Position numbers and translations under genes: made by a program
The notes under the pieces: model-generated
Database searches by the model: none
The model's input: only the letters and a program-made list of their open reading frames with translations
Told to the model about the DNA's origin: nothing
NCBI GenBank assembly: GCA_031253995.1
Contig: JAIRVG010000078.1
Coordinates: 1 to 64,000 of the forward strand
Length of the DNA stretch: 64,000 nucleotides
Source: Paucimonas sp.
GTDB lineage: Bacteria > Pseudomonadota > Gammaproteobacteria > Pseudomonadales > Pseudomonadaceae
Reading direction: 5' to 3'
In this document: positions 7,562-19,346 of the stretch, in pieces
Position numbering within the stretch: position 1 is the stretch's first letter
Layout of the letters: every line of letters begins with the position of its first letter

Positions 7562-8880
7562 AGTCGATCCAGTCGCGTCTCAGCCTTGGACTGGCGGGAA
7601 CGCTGGTGGTGGTCGGACTCGGCCTGGCCCAGGTCAGCCTGTGGCTGTTCGAGGTCGGCCTGCACCGCTACCTGGAAAGTGGCCTGCGCAAGGAAAGCGA
7701 AAACCTGCTGGTGGCCCTGATTCAGGGCCAGAACGGCCTGGAGCTGGATCAGCGACGGATTTCCGCGGCCTACAACCGGCAGTTCTCCGGTTACTACTTC
7801 CGCATCGATTTCGACGGCAAGGCCTGGCGCTCGCGCTCGCTGTGGGATACCGAATTGCCACGGCCGAATGCTGCCGGCCTGCGCGATGGTCTCGAACCGG
7901 GTCCGGAGGGTCAGCAACTGCTGGTGCTGCGCGCGGACTACAAGCGTCAGGGCCAGGCCATTTCCATCAGCGTCGCGCAGGACTACAGCCCCATGCGCGA
8001 CGGTTTTCGCCGCATGCAGCAGATCGGCCTGGGCCTGGGGTTGCTGGCCCTGGTCATGGTCCTGATCCTGCAACGGCTGATCGTCAAGCGATCGCTGGCG
8101 CCACTCGAACGCTCGCGACAACAGATCGCCCAACTGCAGCAGGGCAAGCGCACCCAGCTGGACAGCGAAGTGCCCAGCGAGCTGGAGCCGCTGGTGGCGC
8201 AGATCAACCACCTGCTGGCCCACACCGAGGACAGTCTGCGCCGCTCGCGCAATGCCCTCGGCAATCTCGGCCATGCCCTCAAGACGCCGCTGGCGGTACT
8301 GCTCAGCCTGGCCTCCAGCGAGCGCCTGCGGCAATCGCCGGAGCTGGCCGCGCAACTGCGCGAGCAACTGGAGCAGATCCAGCAGCGCCTCAGCCGCGAG
8401 CTGAACCGTGCGCGCCTGGCCGGTGACGCCCTGCCCGGTGCGCATTTCGACTGTGACGGAGAGTTGCCAGGGCTGCTCTCGACCCTGGGCATGATCCATG
8501 GCGATGGCCTGCTGATCCGCCGTGACGTCCCGGCTGGACTGTCCTTGCCGTGGGACCGTGAAGACTTGCTGGAACTGCTCGGCAACCTGCTGGACAACGC
8601 CTGCAAATGGGCGGACAGCGAGGTCTGCCTGGGTATCCGCCAGGCCGCGGACAATTATCAGCTATGGGTCGACGACGACGGTCCGGGCATTCCCGAGGAT
8701 GCCCGCCAGGGTGTGCTGGAGCGCGGTGCGCGGCTGGACGAGCAGGTTGCCGGGCATGGCCTGGGGCTGGGGATCGTGCGGGATATCGTCGAGGCCTGGC
8801 ATGGCCGGATGGACCTGCGGGAGAGTCCGCAGGGCGGGTTGCGGGTATATATCGAGTTGCCGCGCAGGGCAGGGCGCTAG
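7558..8880 (+). CDS. bqsS: Sensor histidine kinase (BqsS-like)
   Basis: A 440-aa inner-membrane kinase that starts at a GTG overlapping the regulator stop. TM1 spans about 8-30, a periplasmic domain 31-153, and TM2 155-173, followed by a HAMP-like linker. His239 in [13 protein letters not shown] is the phosphorylation site. The ATPase domain shows the N box ([13 protein letters not shown]), G1 (VDDDGPGIP) and G2 (GHGLGLGIV). The truncated-looking H-box with GHALKTP resembles PhoQ/PmrB-type kinases. P. aeruginosa BqsS is reported to sense Fe(II) through a periplasmic RExxE motif. Here I find only RKESE at 44-48, so the ligand may bind differently or differ. It pairs with the upstream response regulator. 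Confidence 0.8.
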   Translation: MKSIQSRLSLGLAGTLVVVGLGLAQVSLWLFEVGLHRYLESGLRKESENLLVALIQGQNGLELDQRRISAAYNRQFSGYYFRIDFDGKAWRSRSLWDTELPRPNAAGLRDGLEPGPEGQQLLVLRADYKRQGQAISISVAQDYSPMRDGFRRMQQIGLGLGLLALVMVLILQRLIVKRSLAPLERSRQQIAQLQQGKRTQLDSEVPSELEPLVAQINHLLAHTEDSLRRSRNALGNLGHALKTPLAVLLSLASSERLRQSPELAAQLREQLEQIQQRLSRELNRARLAGDALPGAHFDCDGELPGLLSTLGMIHGDGLLIRRDVPAGLSLPWDREDLLELLGNLLDNACKWADSEVCLGIRQAADNYQLWVDDDGPGIPEDARQGVLERGARLDEQVAGHGLGLGIVRDIVEAWHGRMDLRESPQGGLRVYIELPRRAGR

Positions 8881-8918
8881 ACCGCAAGTGCGTCGCGATC
8901 CGCGCCGTCCCTGCTAAA

Positions 8919-11066
8919 TCAGACCTGGAAATGATCCATCAGGCTCTGCTGCTGGTTCGCCAGGCTGTTCAGCGCCTGGCTCACCCGCGCCGATTCCTCG
9001 GCCTGGTGCGACAGCGACTCGGTCACGTCGCGAATGGTCGCCACGTTGCCGCTGATCTCCTCGGCCACTGCGCTCTGTTCCTCGGCGGCACTGGCGATCT
9101 GCAGGTTCATGTCGGTGATCACCGCCACTGCCTCGCCGATCTGGCGCAACGCGGTCACCGCCTGGCCGACCTGCTCGACGCTGCCCTGGGCCTGGCGATG
9201 GCTGCTGTCCATCGCACCCACCACTTCGCGGGTACCGGCCTGCAACTGCTCGATCACCTGGCGGGTTTCCTCCACCGATTCCTGGGTGCGCCGGGCCAGG
9301 TTGCGCACCTCGTCGGCGACCACCGCGAAGCCGCGCCCGGCCTCGCCGGCACGGGCCGCCTCGATGGCCGCGTTGAGCGCCAGCAGGTTGGTCTGCTCGG
9401 CGATCGAACGGATCACCTCCAATACCGAACCGATCTTCTCGCTGTTCTCGGCAAGGCCTTCGACCTGGCCCATGGCGGTGTTCATGTTGGCCGCCAGCGA
9501 GTCGATGCTGTTGGTGGTCTGGTTGATCACCGTCAGGCCCTGGCGGGTCGCCTGGTCGACATCGCGAGCAGCCTGGGCGGCCTGCGACGCACTGCGGGCG
9601 ACATCATGGGCGGTGGCGCTCATCTCGTGGGAAGCGGTGGCCACCTGGTCGACCTGGCGATACTGCTGCTCCATGCCGGCGCTGGTCTGGCTGGCGATGG
9701 CCGAGGACTTGTCGGCGGTGTCGCGGGCGGCGTGCACCGACTGCTTCACCTCGGCGATGGTCGGTTGCAGCTTGTCGAGGAAGCGGTTGAACCAGCCGGC
9801 CAGCTCGCCCAGCTCGTCCTGCTTGCTGTAGGCCAGGCGGCTGGTGAGGTCGCCGTCGCCGCTGGCGATCTCGCGCAGGCGATGGGCCACATGGAGGATC
9901 GGCCGGGTCACGCCGCGGGCCAGCAGCCAGATCAGCAGCAGGCCGACCACGGCGGCCAGCAGGCCCAGGCCCAGTTCGATCACGGCACCGCTGGTGTTGC
10001 GCTGGTCGAGTTCCTGCTTGAGGGCTTCGGCCGGGCCGATCAGGGCACTTTCCGGCACGTCCAGCAGCACGCCCCAGGGCTTGGCGCCCGGGGTGGGGGA
10101 GAACGAGGCGAGGATCTTCAGGCGACCTTCATGCTGCACGCTGTGCAGCGTCTTGCCGTCGCCCAGCAGGCGCAGCAGTTCGGCGCCGGTGTCCTTGTCC
10201 ACTTCGCTCAGGCGCTGGGCCAGCTTGCTGGCATCCGGGCTGTAGCCGGCCAGCAGGCCGGCCGGGCTGATGATGCCGATCTGCGTCTGGCCGCCGTAGA
10301 GGTTGGCGCTGGCCTGCTTGCTCAGGGCCTGCAGGCTGTTCAGGTTGATGTCGATGGACAGGGTGGCAATCACCTTGTCGTCGACGATCAGCGGGAACAC
10401 GATGCTGGTCATCAGCACCTGCTGGCCGGCGATCTCGTAGAAATAGGGTTCGGTGATGCAGGTCTTGCGCGTGGTCCGCGGGCACACCGACCAGGTGTTG
10501 GCCGGCTCGCCGCTCGGGCCGATGCTGGTGTCGGCCATGTCGCGCTCGGGCAGGGCCATGGAGGTCAGCTGGCCCGGGGTCGGTTGCGACCAGTACAGGG
10601 CGAAGCGCCCGGTTTCGTTGCTGCCGATGGCTTCCTGGTTGGCGAACAGCTCGTCCTTGCCGTCCAGCGCGTTCGGCTCGAACACCAGCGACAGGCCGAG
10701 CAGGTCGGGGTTGGCCTGCAGCGCCGAGCGCACCTGGCGGGTCATGTCCTCGCGCAGGTCGAAGGCGTCGAGGAAGCGCTTTTCCGCCTGTTCGCGAAGG
10801 AACAGCACCTGGCGCGAGAACCCCGCACCGTACTGGTAGGCGTCCATGAACTGGCGGCGGATGCTCAGTGCCTGGACTTCGCCCTGGGACTCGATGCGGC
10901 CCTCGGCCGCTTCGGTGAGCATCTTCATGCTGCTGGCCTTCACCAGCTCCGTCGTGTGCTCCATGCGATACAGCGAAAGACCGACCAGCAGGGTGACGAT
11001 GCCAGCGAGGCACAGTCCGGCAAGCAGGGTGATCTTCCATTGGATGGAAAGCTGTCTGAGCGACAT
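8919..11066 (-). CDS. tlpQ: Methyl-accepting chemotaxis protein with large periplasmic Cache-type sensor (TlpQ-like)
   Basis: A 715-aa chemoreceptor. TM1 is at about 11-32, a long periplasmic ligand-binding domain at 33-357, TM2 at 361-385 and HAMP to about 440, followed by the coiled-coil signalling domain with the tip around [20 protein letters not shown] and [13 protein letters not shown]. The ORF track extends 50 codons too far upstream; the ATG at 11066 ([15 protein letters not shown]) begins just before TM1. Length and position beside bqs-like genes and a YuiF-type permease match P. aeruginosa TlpQ (PA2654), a histamine and polyamine receptor. Ligand identity is inferred from synteny. 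A FliA-type promoter lies just upstream. Confidence 0.82.
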   Translation of the reverse strand: MSLRQLSIQWKITLLAGLCLAGIVTLLVGLSLYRMEHTTELVKASSMKMLTEAAEGRIESQGEVQALSIRRQFMDAYQYGAGFSRQVLFLREQAEKRFLDAFDLREDMTRQVRSALQANPDLLGLSLVFEPNALDGKDELFANQEAIGSNETGRFALYWSQPTPGQLTSMALPERDMADTSIGPSGEPANTWSVCPRTTRKTCITEPYFYEIAGQQVLMTSIVFPLIVDDKVIATLSIDINLNSLQALSKQASANLYGGQTQIGIISPAGLLAGYSPDASKLAQRLSEVDKDTGAELLRLLGDGKTLHSVQHEGRLKILASFSPTPGAKPWGVLLDVPESALIGPAEALKQELDQRNTSGAVIELGLGLLAAVVGLLLIWLLARGVTRPILHVAHRLREIASGDGDLTSRLAYSKQDELGELAGWFNRFLDKLQPTIAEVKQSVHAARDTADKSSAIASQTSAGMEQQYRQVDQVATASHEMSATAHDVARSASQAAQAARDVDQATRQGLTVINQTTNSIDSLAANMNTAMGQVEGLAENSEKIGSVLEVIRSIAEQTNLLALNAAIEAARAGEAGRGFAVVADEVRNLARRTQESVEETRQVIEQLQAGTREVVGAMDSSHRQAQGSVEQVGQAVTALRQIGEAVAVITDMNLQIASAAEEQSAVAEEISGNVATIRDVTESLSHQAEESARVSQALNSLANQQQSLMDHFQV

Positions 11067-11109
11067 TTGGCGAAATCCTTTGAACCAGAATAAAAAGACA
11101 CTGCCGACT

Positions 11110-11136
11110 TTAACGGCCGTTTCGCTTGTTTCTTTA
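11110..11136 (-). promoter_or_regulatory. FliA (sigma-28) type promoter of the chemoreceptor gene
   Basis: On the minus strand the sequence is TAAA, 15 bases, GCCGTTAA. The flagellar sigma-28 consensus is TAAA-N15-GCCGATAA, so one base differs. It lies about 45 bases before the chemoreceptor ATG, the expected position and class for a chemotaxis gene. Confidence 0.75.
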
Positions 11137-11340
11137 TTCAAACAGTCAATTGAATTGCGCCCTTTTCGTTCATTCAAGCGACCCCCGCACCAGCAGTGGG
11201 CGTTGCGCTTTGACAATGGGGGAGGCCTGCTTCAGAGTGGGCGCCTTCCAATAAAACATACCGTCATTCGGCCAGTGCCTGAGGGCAAAACTGTCGCCGA
11301 AGCTTTGGCTTTTCGTCTGTTTCCAAGGGGTTTCCAAGCA

Positions 11341-12660
11341 ATGAATGCAGTTATTGCCGCGGTCGGCATCATGCTGGTACTGAGCCTGTCCCGCGTGCAT
11401 GTGGTCATCGCCCTGATCATCGGCGCGCTGGTGGGCGGGCTGGTGGGTGGCCTGGGTATCGAAGGCACGCTCAAGGCCTTCAACGGCGGGCTGGGCGGGG
11501 GCGCCACGGTAGCGCTGTCCTACGCCTTGCTTGGCGCCTTCGCGGTGGCCATCGCCAAGTCCGGCCTGGCCCATGCCCTGGCCGATCGTGCCCTGGCGAT
11601 GTTCCATGGCCAGAGCGAAGGCCAGGGGCGCCGGGTCAAGTGGCTGCTGGTGGGGCTGATGCTGGTGGTGGCGATTTCCTCGCAGAACATCCTGCCGATC
11701 CACATCGCCTTCATTCCGCTGCTGGTGCCGCCGCTGCTCTACGTGCTGACCCGCCTGCAGATCGACCGGCGCCTGGTGGCCTGCGTCATCACCTTCGGCC
11801 TGATCACCCCGTACATGTTCCTGCCGGTGGGTTTCGGCAACATCTTCCTCAACGAGATCCTCCTGGCCAACGTCGCCCGCAGCGGCGTGGACATCAGCGG
11901 CGTCAACGTCACCCACGCCATGGCTATCCCGGCCGCCGGCATGCTCGCCGGGCTGCTGATCGCGGTGTTCTTCAGCTATCGCAAGAAGCGCGTCTATGAC
12001 CTGGAGAAGATCGAGCAGGTCGAGCAGGTGGCGGTCAGCTACAACCCGCTGACCCTGGTGGTGGCGGGGTGCGCGATTGCCGCGGCCTTCGTCATCCAGC
12101 TGTGGCTGGACTCGATGATCATCGGCGCCCTGGTCGGCTTCCTGATCTTCTCGGTATCCGGCATCGTGCGCTGGAAGGACACCGACAGCCTGTTCACCGA
12201 AGGCATGAAGATGATGGCGATGATCGGCTTCATCATGATCGCCGCCTCCGGCTTCGCCGAGGTGATGAAAGCCACCGGTGAAGTGAAGACCCTGGTGGAA
12301 GCCTCGGCGGTGTGGATCGACCACAGCAAGGGCATCGGCGCGCTGCTGATGTTGCTGGTGGGCTTGCTGGTGACCATGGGCATCGGCTCGTCGTTTTCCA
12401 CGGTGCCGATCCTCGCGGCGATCTTCGTGCCGCTGTGCGTGCAACTGGGCTTCGATCCGCTGGCCATCGTGTGCATCGTCGGCACCGCCGGGGCGCTGGG
12501 GGATGCCGGGTCGCCGGCGTCGGACTCGACCCTCGGGCCGACCTCGGGGCTGAACGTCGATGGCCAGCACCACCATATCTGGGACACGGTGGTGCCGACC
12601 TTCATCCACTACAACCTGCCGCTGCTGGCAGCGGGGTGGGTGGCGGCGATGGTGTTGTAA
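11341..12660 (+). CDS. YuiF/NhaC-type amino-acid permease or Na+/H+ antiporter family protein
   Basis: A 439-aa polytopic membrane protein with about 11-12 hydrophobic segments from the N-terminus on ([31 protein letters not shown]). It belongs to the Na+/H+ antiporter family that includes B. subtilis YuiF and PA2653. The motif [19 protein letters not shown] near the C-terminus is typical of this family. The ORF track adds an upstream extension; the ATG at 11341 is preceded by aaggggtttccaagca. It is divergent from the chemoreceptor, the same arrangement as PA2653/PA2654, suggesting uptake of a compound the receptor detects. Relatives have been linked to amino-acid (histidine-type) transport, but the substrate cannot be read here. 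Confidence 0.72.
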   Translation: MNAVIAAVGIMLVLSLSRVHVVIALIIGALVGGLVGGLGIEGTLKAFNGGLGGGATVALSYALLGAFAVAIAKSGLAHALADRALAMFHGQSEGQGRRVKWLLVGLMLVVAISSQNILPIHIAFIPLLVPPLLYVLTRLQIDRRLVACVITFGLITPYMFLPVGFGNIFLNEILLANVARSGVDISGVNVTHAMAIPAAGMLAGLLIAVFFSYRKKRVYDLEKIEQVEQVAVSYNPLTLVVAGCAIAAAFVIQLWLDSMIIGALVGFLIFSVSGIVRWKDTDSLFTEGMKMMAMIGFIMIAASGFAEVMKATGEVKTLVEASAVWIDHSKGIGALLMLLVGLLVTMGIGSSFSTVPILAAIFVPLCVQLGFDPLAIVCIVGTAGALGDAGSPASDSTLGPTSGLNVDGQHHHIWDTVVPTFIHYNLPLLAAGWVAAMVL

Positions 12661-12706
12661 ATCAGTCGGGCGGGCAGCGCGGACTTTGTGGGAGCGGGTC
12701 CGCTCT

Positions 12707-13723
12707 TCAGCCTTTCTTCGGCGGCGGCGAGATCCGGTTCAGCACCGTATCGCCGTTCTTGTCCTGGGTCAGGTACACCGGCAGCACCTTGGGCAAGGTG
12801 CGCACCAGGCGCTTGACGTCGCGGGTGTTGTAGATGCCGCTGATACGCACGCTGCCGGTGCTGGCGTCGGCCAGGCGCAGCGGGCTGTCGAGGTAGCGGT
12901 TGATCAGCGGCAGGGCCTGGTCGAGGGTGAGGTTGTCGATCACCAGCTTGCCGTTGCGCCAGGCCAGGCTGGAGTCGTTGGCGTAGGTCTGGTTCAGGCT
13001 CGGTTCGAGGTCGCCGGCCTGGTAGCTGGCCTGCATGCCCGGGCCGAGACGATAACCGCTGCCCAGCTTGAAGCTTTCGCTGCTGACCAGCACCGAACCT
13101 TCCACCAGGGTCACCTTGACCTGGTCGCGGTACTTCCACACGTTGAACTGGGTCCCGGTCACCTGGGTCTGGCCACTGCCGGCACGGACCACGAACGGGT
13201 GCTGGACATCATGATGAACCTTGAAGAACGCCTCGCCCTTGCTCAGGGTGACCCGGCGCTCGTCCTTGTAACGCAGGTAGCGCAACGAGGTGCCGAGGTT
13301 CAGCTCGACTTCGCTGCCGTCGCCGAGGGTGACGGTCATGCGGCTGTCGGTGCTTTCCACCGACTGGTAGTCGTTGGGCAGCCAGCCCTGGTCCCAGCCG
13401 ATCCAGCCGGCCAGCGGCAGGGCCAGCAGGGTGATCACCGCCGCCGAGGCATAGTGCCGCGCACGCTGGGGCTGGCGCCGTGGCCTCACCGGCAAATGCA
13501 GGATCTGCGCAGGGACGGGAGGGCGGGGCAGGTGGTCGGCAGTGACCCAGATTTCCTGCATCGCCTGGTATTCCTGGCGGTGCAGCTGGCTCGCGGTGAG
13601 CCATTGCTCGAATTCGGCGTGTTCCTGTTCAGTGCAGTCTTCAGCGTGCAAGCGCATGCACCAATGCGCGGCGGCATCGGTGATGGCATTCAACTCGTCA
13701 TCGCTGGGGCTGACCTGATTCAT
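12707..13723 (-). CDS. FecR-family anti-sigma protein without an adjacent sigma gene
   Basis: A 338-aa FecR-like inner-membrane protein. The N-terminal DUF4880 segment (DAAAHWCMRLHAEDCTEQE) is cytoplasmic and normally binds an ECF sigma factor. A single TM lies at about 91-108 (ASAAVITLLALPLAGWIG), followed by a periplasmic FecR domain (VTLGDGSEVELNLGTSL, VTGTQFNVWKY) and a C-terminal STN-like DUF4974 region (LTLDQALPLINRYLD). The start was moved to the ATG at 13723 (MNQVSPSDDE), 20 codons inside the ORF-track start. It normally sits between fecI and a TonB receptor gene; here it is flanked by a permease and an acyl-CoA dehydrogenase. It is either an orphan with an unlinked sigma partner or a relic of a lost locus. 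It is full length and intact. Confidence 0.85.
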   Translation of the reverse strand: MNQVSPSDDELNAITDAAAHWCMRLHAEDCTEQEHAEFEQWLTASQLHRQEYQAMQEIWVTADHLPRPPVPAQILHLPVRPRRQPQRARHYASAAVITLLALPLAGWIGWDQGWLPNDYQSVESTDSRMTVTLGDGSEVELNLGTSLRYLRYKDERRVTLSKGEAFFKVHHDVQHPFVVRAGSGQTQVTGTQFNVWKYRDQVKVTLVEGSVLVSSESFKLGSGYRLGPGMQASYQAGDLEPSLNQTYANDSSLAWRNGKLVIDNLTLDQALPLINRYLDSPLRLADASTGSVRISGIYNTRDVKRLVRTLPKVLPVYLTQDKNGDTVLNRISPPPKKG

Positions 13724-13867
13724 TGAGACTCCCGGTTTTGGCCATTCTACCCTCGCGCGGCAGGGTGCAGGAACCGAGATCATGGCGAATCACTATCAGT
13801 TGTGTGATTTATTTGCAGGAAATCCCCTACAAAATCGATTTTTCCCGCACAAACCGACCAATGGTCG

Positions 13868-13897
13868 GAAAAAACCGGCGAGTGCGTTGCTCGCCGG
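13868..13897 (-). terminator. Rho-independent terminator of the acyl-CoA dehydrogenase gene
   Basis: On the minus strand the hairpin ccggcgag / ctcgccgg is followed by ttttttcc. It starts about 13 bases after the dehydrogenase stop. Confidence 0.8.
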
Positions 13898-13910
13898 CTT
13901 TCGCCAAGGC

Positions 13911-15680
<1,770 letters not shown>

Positions 15681-15708
15681 CACGGTTCTCGTATATAAGG
15701 AAGAAGGG

Positions 15709-17331
15709 TCAGAGCGCCTTGGCCCAGTCGCGCAGCAGGTACTTCTGGATCTTGCCCGTGGAGGTCTTGGGCAGTTCGCGGAATACCACGGTCTTGGGCA
15801 GCTTGAAGCCGGCCAGGTGCTCGCGGCAGAAGGCGATGATCTCGGCCTCGCGGGTGTCCTCGAAGCCGGGCTTGAGGGTGATCCAGGCGCAGGGCGTCTC
15901 GCCCCATTTCTCGTCCGGGCGGGCGACCACCGCGGCTTCCAGCACCGCCGGGTGACGGTAGAGGGTGTCTTCCACCTCGATGGTGGAGATGTTCTCGCCG
16001 CCGGAAATGATGATGTCCTTGAGCCGGTCCTTGATCTCGACGTAGCCGTCGGGGTGGCATACCGCCAGGTCGCCGGTATGGAACCAGCCGCCGCGGAAGG
16101 CTTCGGCGGTGGCCTCGGGGTTCTTCAGGTAGCCCTTCATCACCGTGTTGCCGCGCATGAAGATCTCGCCCAGGGTGTTGCCGTCGCGAGCCACCGGTTC
16201 GAGGGTCTGCGGGTCGGCGACCATCAGGCCTTCCAGGGTGGCGTAGCGCACGCCCTGGCGCGACTTGATCCGCGCCCGTTCCTGCAGCGGTTTCTCATCC
16301 CACTCGGCATGCCAGGCGCACACCGTCACCGGCCCGTAGACCTCGGTCAGGCCGTAGACATGGGTGACCTTGATGCCCATCTCCTCGACCGCGCCGATCA
16401 CCTTGGCTGGCGGCGCGGCGCCAGCGACCATGGCGTTGACCGGGTGGTCGATGGCAGCCTTGGCCGAGTCCGGCATGTTGATCAGCGCGTTGAGCACGAT
16501 CGGCGCGCCGCACAGGTGGCTGACCTGGTGCTCGCGGATCAGGGTGAGGATCTTCTGCGGATCGACCCGGCGCAGGAACACATGGGTGCCGGCCAGCGCA
16601 GTGACGGTCCAGGGGTAGCACCAGCCGTTGCAGTGGAACATCGGCAGGGTCCACAGGTACACCGGGTGGTTGCCCATAGCCCAGGTCATCTGGTTGCCCA
16701 GGGAGTTGAGGTAGGCGCCACGGTGGTGATAGACCACGCCCTTGGGGTTGCCGGTGGTGCCGGAGGTGTAGTTCAGCGAGATCGCCTGCCACTCGTCCTC
16801 CGGCCACTGCCAGGCGAATTCCGGGTCGCCCTCGGCGAGGAAGGCCTCGTAGTCCAGCTCGCTGACCGCGCAGCCTTCGCCGTACTCGGGGTCGTCGACA
16901 TCCACCACCAGCGGCGGATGGGCCATGAGTTTCAGGGCTGCGGCGATCACCTTGTGGAACTCGCGGTCGGTGATCAGCACCTTGGCCTCGCCGTGTTCCA
17001 GCATGAAGGCGATGGCTTCGGCGTCGAGGCGCACGTTGAGGGCATTGAGCACGGCGCCGATCATCGGCACGCCGAAGTGCGCTTCGAGCATCGCCGGGAT
17101 GTTGGGCAGCATCACCGCCACCGTGTCGCCCTGGCCGATGCCGCGGCCGGCGAGGGCGCTGGCGAGACGGCGGGAGCGCTGGTAGGTTTCCCGCCAGTTG
17201 CGCCGGATCGAACCGTGGATCACTGCGGGGTAGTCGCCATAGACGGCGGCGGTGCGTTCGATGAAGCTCAGCGGGGTGAGGGCGACGTGATTGACAGCGG
17301 CGGGCTGCAGGCCCTGGGAGAAGATCGACAT
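15709..17331 (-). CDS. Acyl-CoA synthetase (AMP-forming), DmdB-like
   Basis: A 540-aa adenylate-forming ligase. P-loop-like motif A5 YTSGTTGNPKG is at about 192-202, GLTEVYGP is the A-loop, WFHTGDLAV binds ATP ribose, DRLKDIIISGGENIS is the hinge, and the catalytic Lys lies in KTSTGKIQKY near the C-terminus. It activates a carboxylic acid to acyl-AMP and then acyl-CoA. The length and the PMFHCNGWCYPW segment match the medium-chain and methylmercaptopropionate ligase group. It heads a two-gene operon with the dehydrogenase and is divergent from a sensor kinase and response regulator, which probably control it. Confidence 0.85.
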   Translation of the reverse strand: MSIFSQGLQPAAVNHVALTPLSFIERTAAVYGDYPAVIHGSIRRNWRETYQRSRRLASALAGRGIGQGDTVAVMLPNIPAMLEAHFGVPMIGAVLNALNVRLDAEAIAFMLEHGEAKVLITDREFHKVIAAALKLMAHPPLVVDVDDPEYGEGCAVSELDYEAFLAEGDPEFAWQWPEDEWQAISLNYTSGTTGNPKGVVYHHRGAYLNSLGNQMTWAMGNHPVYLWTLPMFHCNGWCYPWTVTALAGTHVFLRRVDPQKILTLIREHQVSHLCGAPIVLNALINMPDSAKAAIDHPVNAMVAGAAPPAKVIGAVEEMGIKVTHVYGLTEVYGPVTVCAWHAEWDEKPLQERARIKSRQGVRYATLEGLMVADPQTLEPVARDGNTLGEIFMRGNTVMKGYLKNPEATAEAFRGGWFHTGDLAVCHPDGYVEIKDRLKDIIISGGENISTIEVEDTLYRHPAVLEAAVVARPDEKWGETPCAWITLKPGFEDTREAEIIAFCREHLAGFKLPKTVVFRELPKTSTGKIQKYLLRDWAKAL

Positions 17332-17490
17332 GAAAGCGTCCTGTGCAGGAGGCAGCCCGCGCCGAAGCGCCTGCTGAAACCTCCGATGGCTGATTGTTAG
17401 CTCTGATCAGGTTTCGTGGAACGGCTCACGGGGGGCCGGTTCCGGTGATGCTATTTTTACGCTGTTCGCCATGTTACCTGGAAGATAGAC

Positions 17491-17516
17491 TATAGCAATA
17501 TGGTACAAATACTATA
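17491..17516. promoter_or_regulatory. Inverted repeat in the divergent promoter region
   Basis: tatag and ctata flank 16 bases (caatatggtacaaata), just upstream of the kinase GTG and about 160 bases before the ligase gene. This AT-rich island in a GC-rich genome is a plausible core promoter and operator, perhaps for the FixJ-type regulator. The binding protein is not known. Confidence 0.35.
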
Positions 17517-17535
17517 AAACGCCGGAGCCATTGCT

Positions 17536-19332
17536 GTGACCCTGATTCCCTCGGCCTTGCTCGACAAGGACCCGCAGCCCTCGCTGCTGCTCGATGCCGG
17601 TGCCGTGCTGCGCGCGGCCAACCCGGCCATGCTCGCCGAACTCAATGGCTGGCCGGCGCAAAGCCTGGCGCTGCTGCTGCCGGCCAACCATGCCGCGCTG
17701 GTCAGCGCCTGCCTCGGCCAGCAGCGGGCGATCAGCGATGTGGAAAGCCAGGCCGGCGAGCGCATCCTTCTCTGGACCTTCATTCCAGCGGGGGCGGACC
17801 AGGTCATCGCCCGCTGCCGCGACGCTACCAGCGAGCGCCGCGCCGAGCGCGAGGCGGCCCAGGCCCGGCGCCTGTACCGGCTGATCACCGAGAACACCAC
17901 CGACCTGATTTCCCGGCACACCCCCGACGGCTGCTTCCTCGATGCCTCGCCGGCGTCGTACCGCCTGCTCGGCTACTGGCCGGAAGAGCTGCGTGGCGTG
18001 CCGGTGCAGTCGCTGCTGCATCCCCACGATTGCCGCCAGTACCTGGCCCAGGCCTCGGCGGCGCTGGAGCGCGACGGCTACCAGACCATGACCTGCCGGG
18101 TTCGCCACCGTGATGGCCGCGATCTCTGGTTCGAGATCGCCAGCCGCGCCATCCGCGAGACCTACACCGGGGCGGTGGTGGAGATCGTCAGCGTTTCCCG
18201 GGATATCAGCGTGCGCATCGAGGCCCAGGAAAACCGCCGGCGCCTGGCCGAAGTGGTGGAAGCCAACACCGACCTGGTGCTGTTCACCGACCCGGAAGGG
18301 CGCCTCACCTACCTCAACCGTTCGGCCCGGCGAGCCCTGGGCCTGACCGATGTGGAGGTGGTGCCGCCGCTGCGCGAACTGCTCGACGGCGAGGCCCAGC
18401 AGCGTCTCGACGACGAAGGCTGGCTGTGCGCCGAGCGTGACGGCGTCTGGCAGTGCGAGGCGCGCCTGGCACCCTACGACGATGGCGCGGCGTTTCCTGT
18501 GTCGCTGGTGCTGCTGGCGCACCGGGCCACGGGCGGCGAGCGCTACTACTCACTGGTGGCCCGCGACATGACCGAGCGCGAACTGCGCGAGACCCAGCAA
18601 CGCCGCCACCAGGACGAACTGGCCCACACCGCGCGCCTGGTGACCCTGGGCGAGCTGGCCTCGGGCATCGCCCACGAGATCAACCAGCCGCTGGCCGCCG
18701 TGCTCAACTACGCCGGCGCCAGCCAGCGCTACCTGCGCACCCTGGAGAGTGATCCCCAGGCTGCCGGCCGGGTCGCCCAGGGTTTGCAGCGGATCAGCGA
18801 ACAGGCGACCCACGCCGCCGAAGTGATCAAGCGCTTGCGTGCCTTCCTGCGCAAGGAACCGCGGCGCCTGCAAGCCTTGTCCGTCGCCGCGGTGGCGCGG
18901 GAAGCGGTGCGCCTGTGCGCCTGGGAAGCCAACCAGGCGCAGGTGACGATCGAGCAGCGAATGACGGACAATCTGCCGCCGGTCTACGCCGACCGGGTGC
19001 TGCTGGAACAGGTCCTGCTCAACCTCCTGCGCAATGCCATCGACGCCAACCGCGAGTGCCAGCCCGGACAGCCGTCGCGGGTACTGCTGTGTGGCGAGCA
19101 GGAAGGCGGGCGCCTGCTGGTGCGGGTGATCGACCAGGGGCCGGGGGTGGCGCCGGAGCAACTGGACGGCATTTTCACCCCGTTCACCACCAGCAAGCCG
19201 GAAGGGCTGGGGCTTGGCCTGAGCATGAGCCGCAGCATCGTCGAAGGTTTCGGCGGCACCCTCACGGCCAGTCCGGGGGAAGGCGGGGGATTGATTCTGA
19301 ACTGTCGGCTGGCGCCGGCGGCGAGTGTTTGA
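17536..19332 (+). CDS. Cytoplasmic PAS-domain sensor histidine kinase (FixL-type)
   Basis: A 598-aa kinase with no membrane segment. Three PAS-like regions (about 10-100, 110-230, 238-350; the second with YRLITENTTDLISRHTPDG) are followed by His380 in GIAHEINQPLAAVLNYAG. The ATPase domain has N box NLLRNAIDAN, G1 DQGPGVAPEQ and G2 GLGLGLSMSRSIV. The start is a GTG at 17536. The next gene, 14 bases downstream, is a FixJ/LuxR-type regulator. The kinase is divergent from the DmdB-like ligase, so it likely senses a cytoplasmic signal linked to that pathway. I see no haem-binding FixL His signature that would prove oxygen sensing. Confidence 0.82.
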   Translation: MTLIPSALLDKDPQPSLLLDAGAVLRAANPAMLAELNGWPAQSLALLLPANHAALVSACLGQQRAISDVESQAGERILLWTFIPAGADQVIARCRDATSERRAEREAAQARRLYRLITENTTDLISRHTPDGCFLDASPASYRLLGYWPEELRGVPVQSLLHPHDCRQYLAQASAALERDGYQTMTCRVRHRDGRDLWFEIASRAIRETYTGAVVEIVSVSRDISVRIEAQENRRRLAEVVEANTDLVLFTDPEGRLTYLNRSARRALGLTDVEVVPPLRELLDGEAQQRLDDEGWLCAERDGVWQCEARLAPYDDGAAFPVSLVLLAHRATGGERYYSLVARDMTERELRETQQRRHQDELAHTARLVTLGELASGIAHEINQPLAAVLNYAGASQRYLRTLESDPQAAGRVAQGLQRISEQATHAAEVIKRLRAFLRKEPRRLQALSVAAVAREAVRLCAWEANQAQVTIEQRMTDNLPPVYADRVLLEQVLLNLLRNAIDANRECQPGQPSRVLLCGEQEGGRLLVRVIDQGPGVAPEQLDGIFTPFTTSKPEGLGLGLSMSRSIVEGFGGTLTASPGEGGGLILNCRLAPAASV

Positions 19333-19346
19333 ACCGAGGATTTTTC

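Noticed and set aside
12682-12706. Full REP element near the permease stop
   Set aside because: Only a fragment (tttgtgggagcgggtccgc) without an inverted partner.
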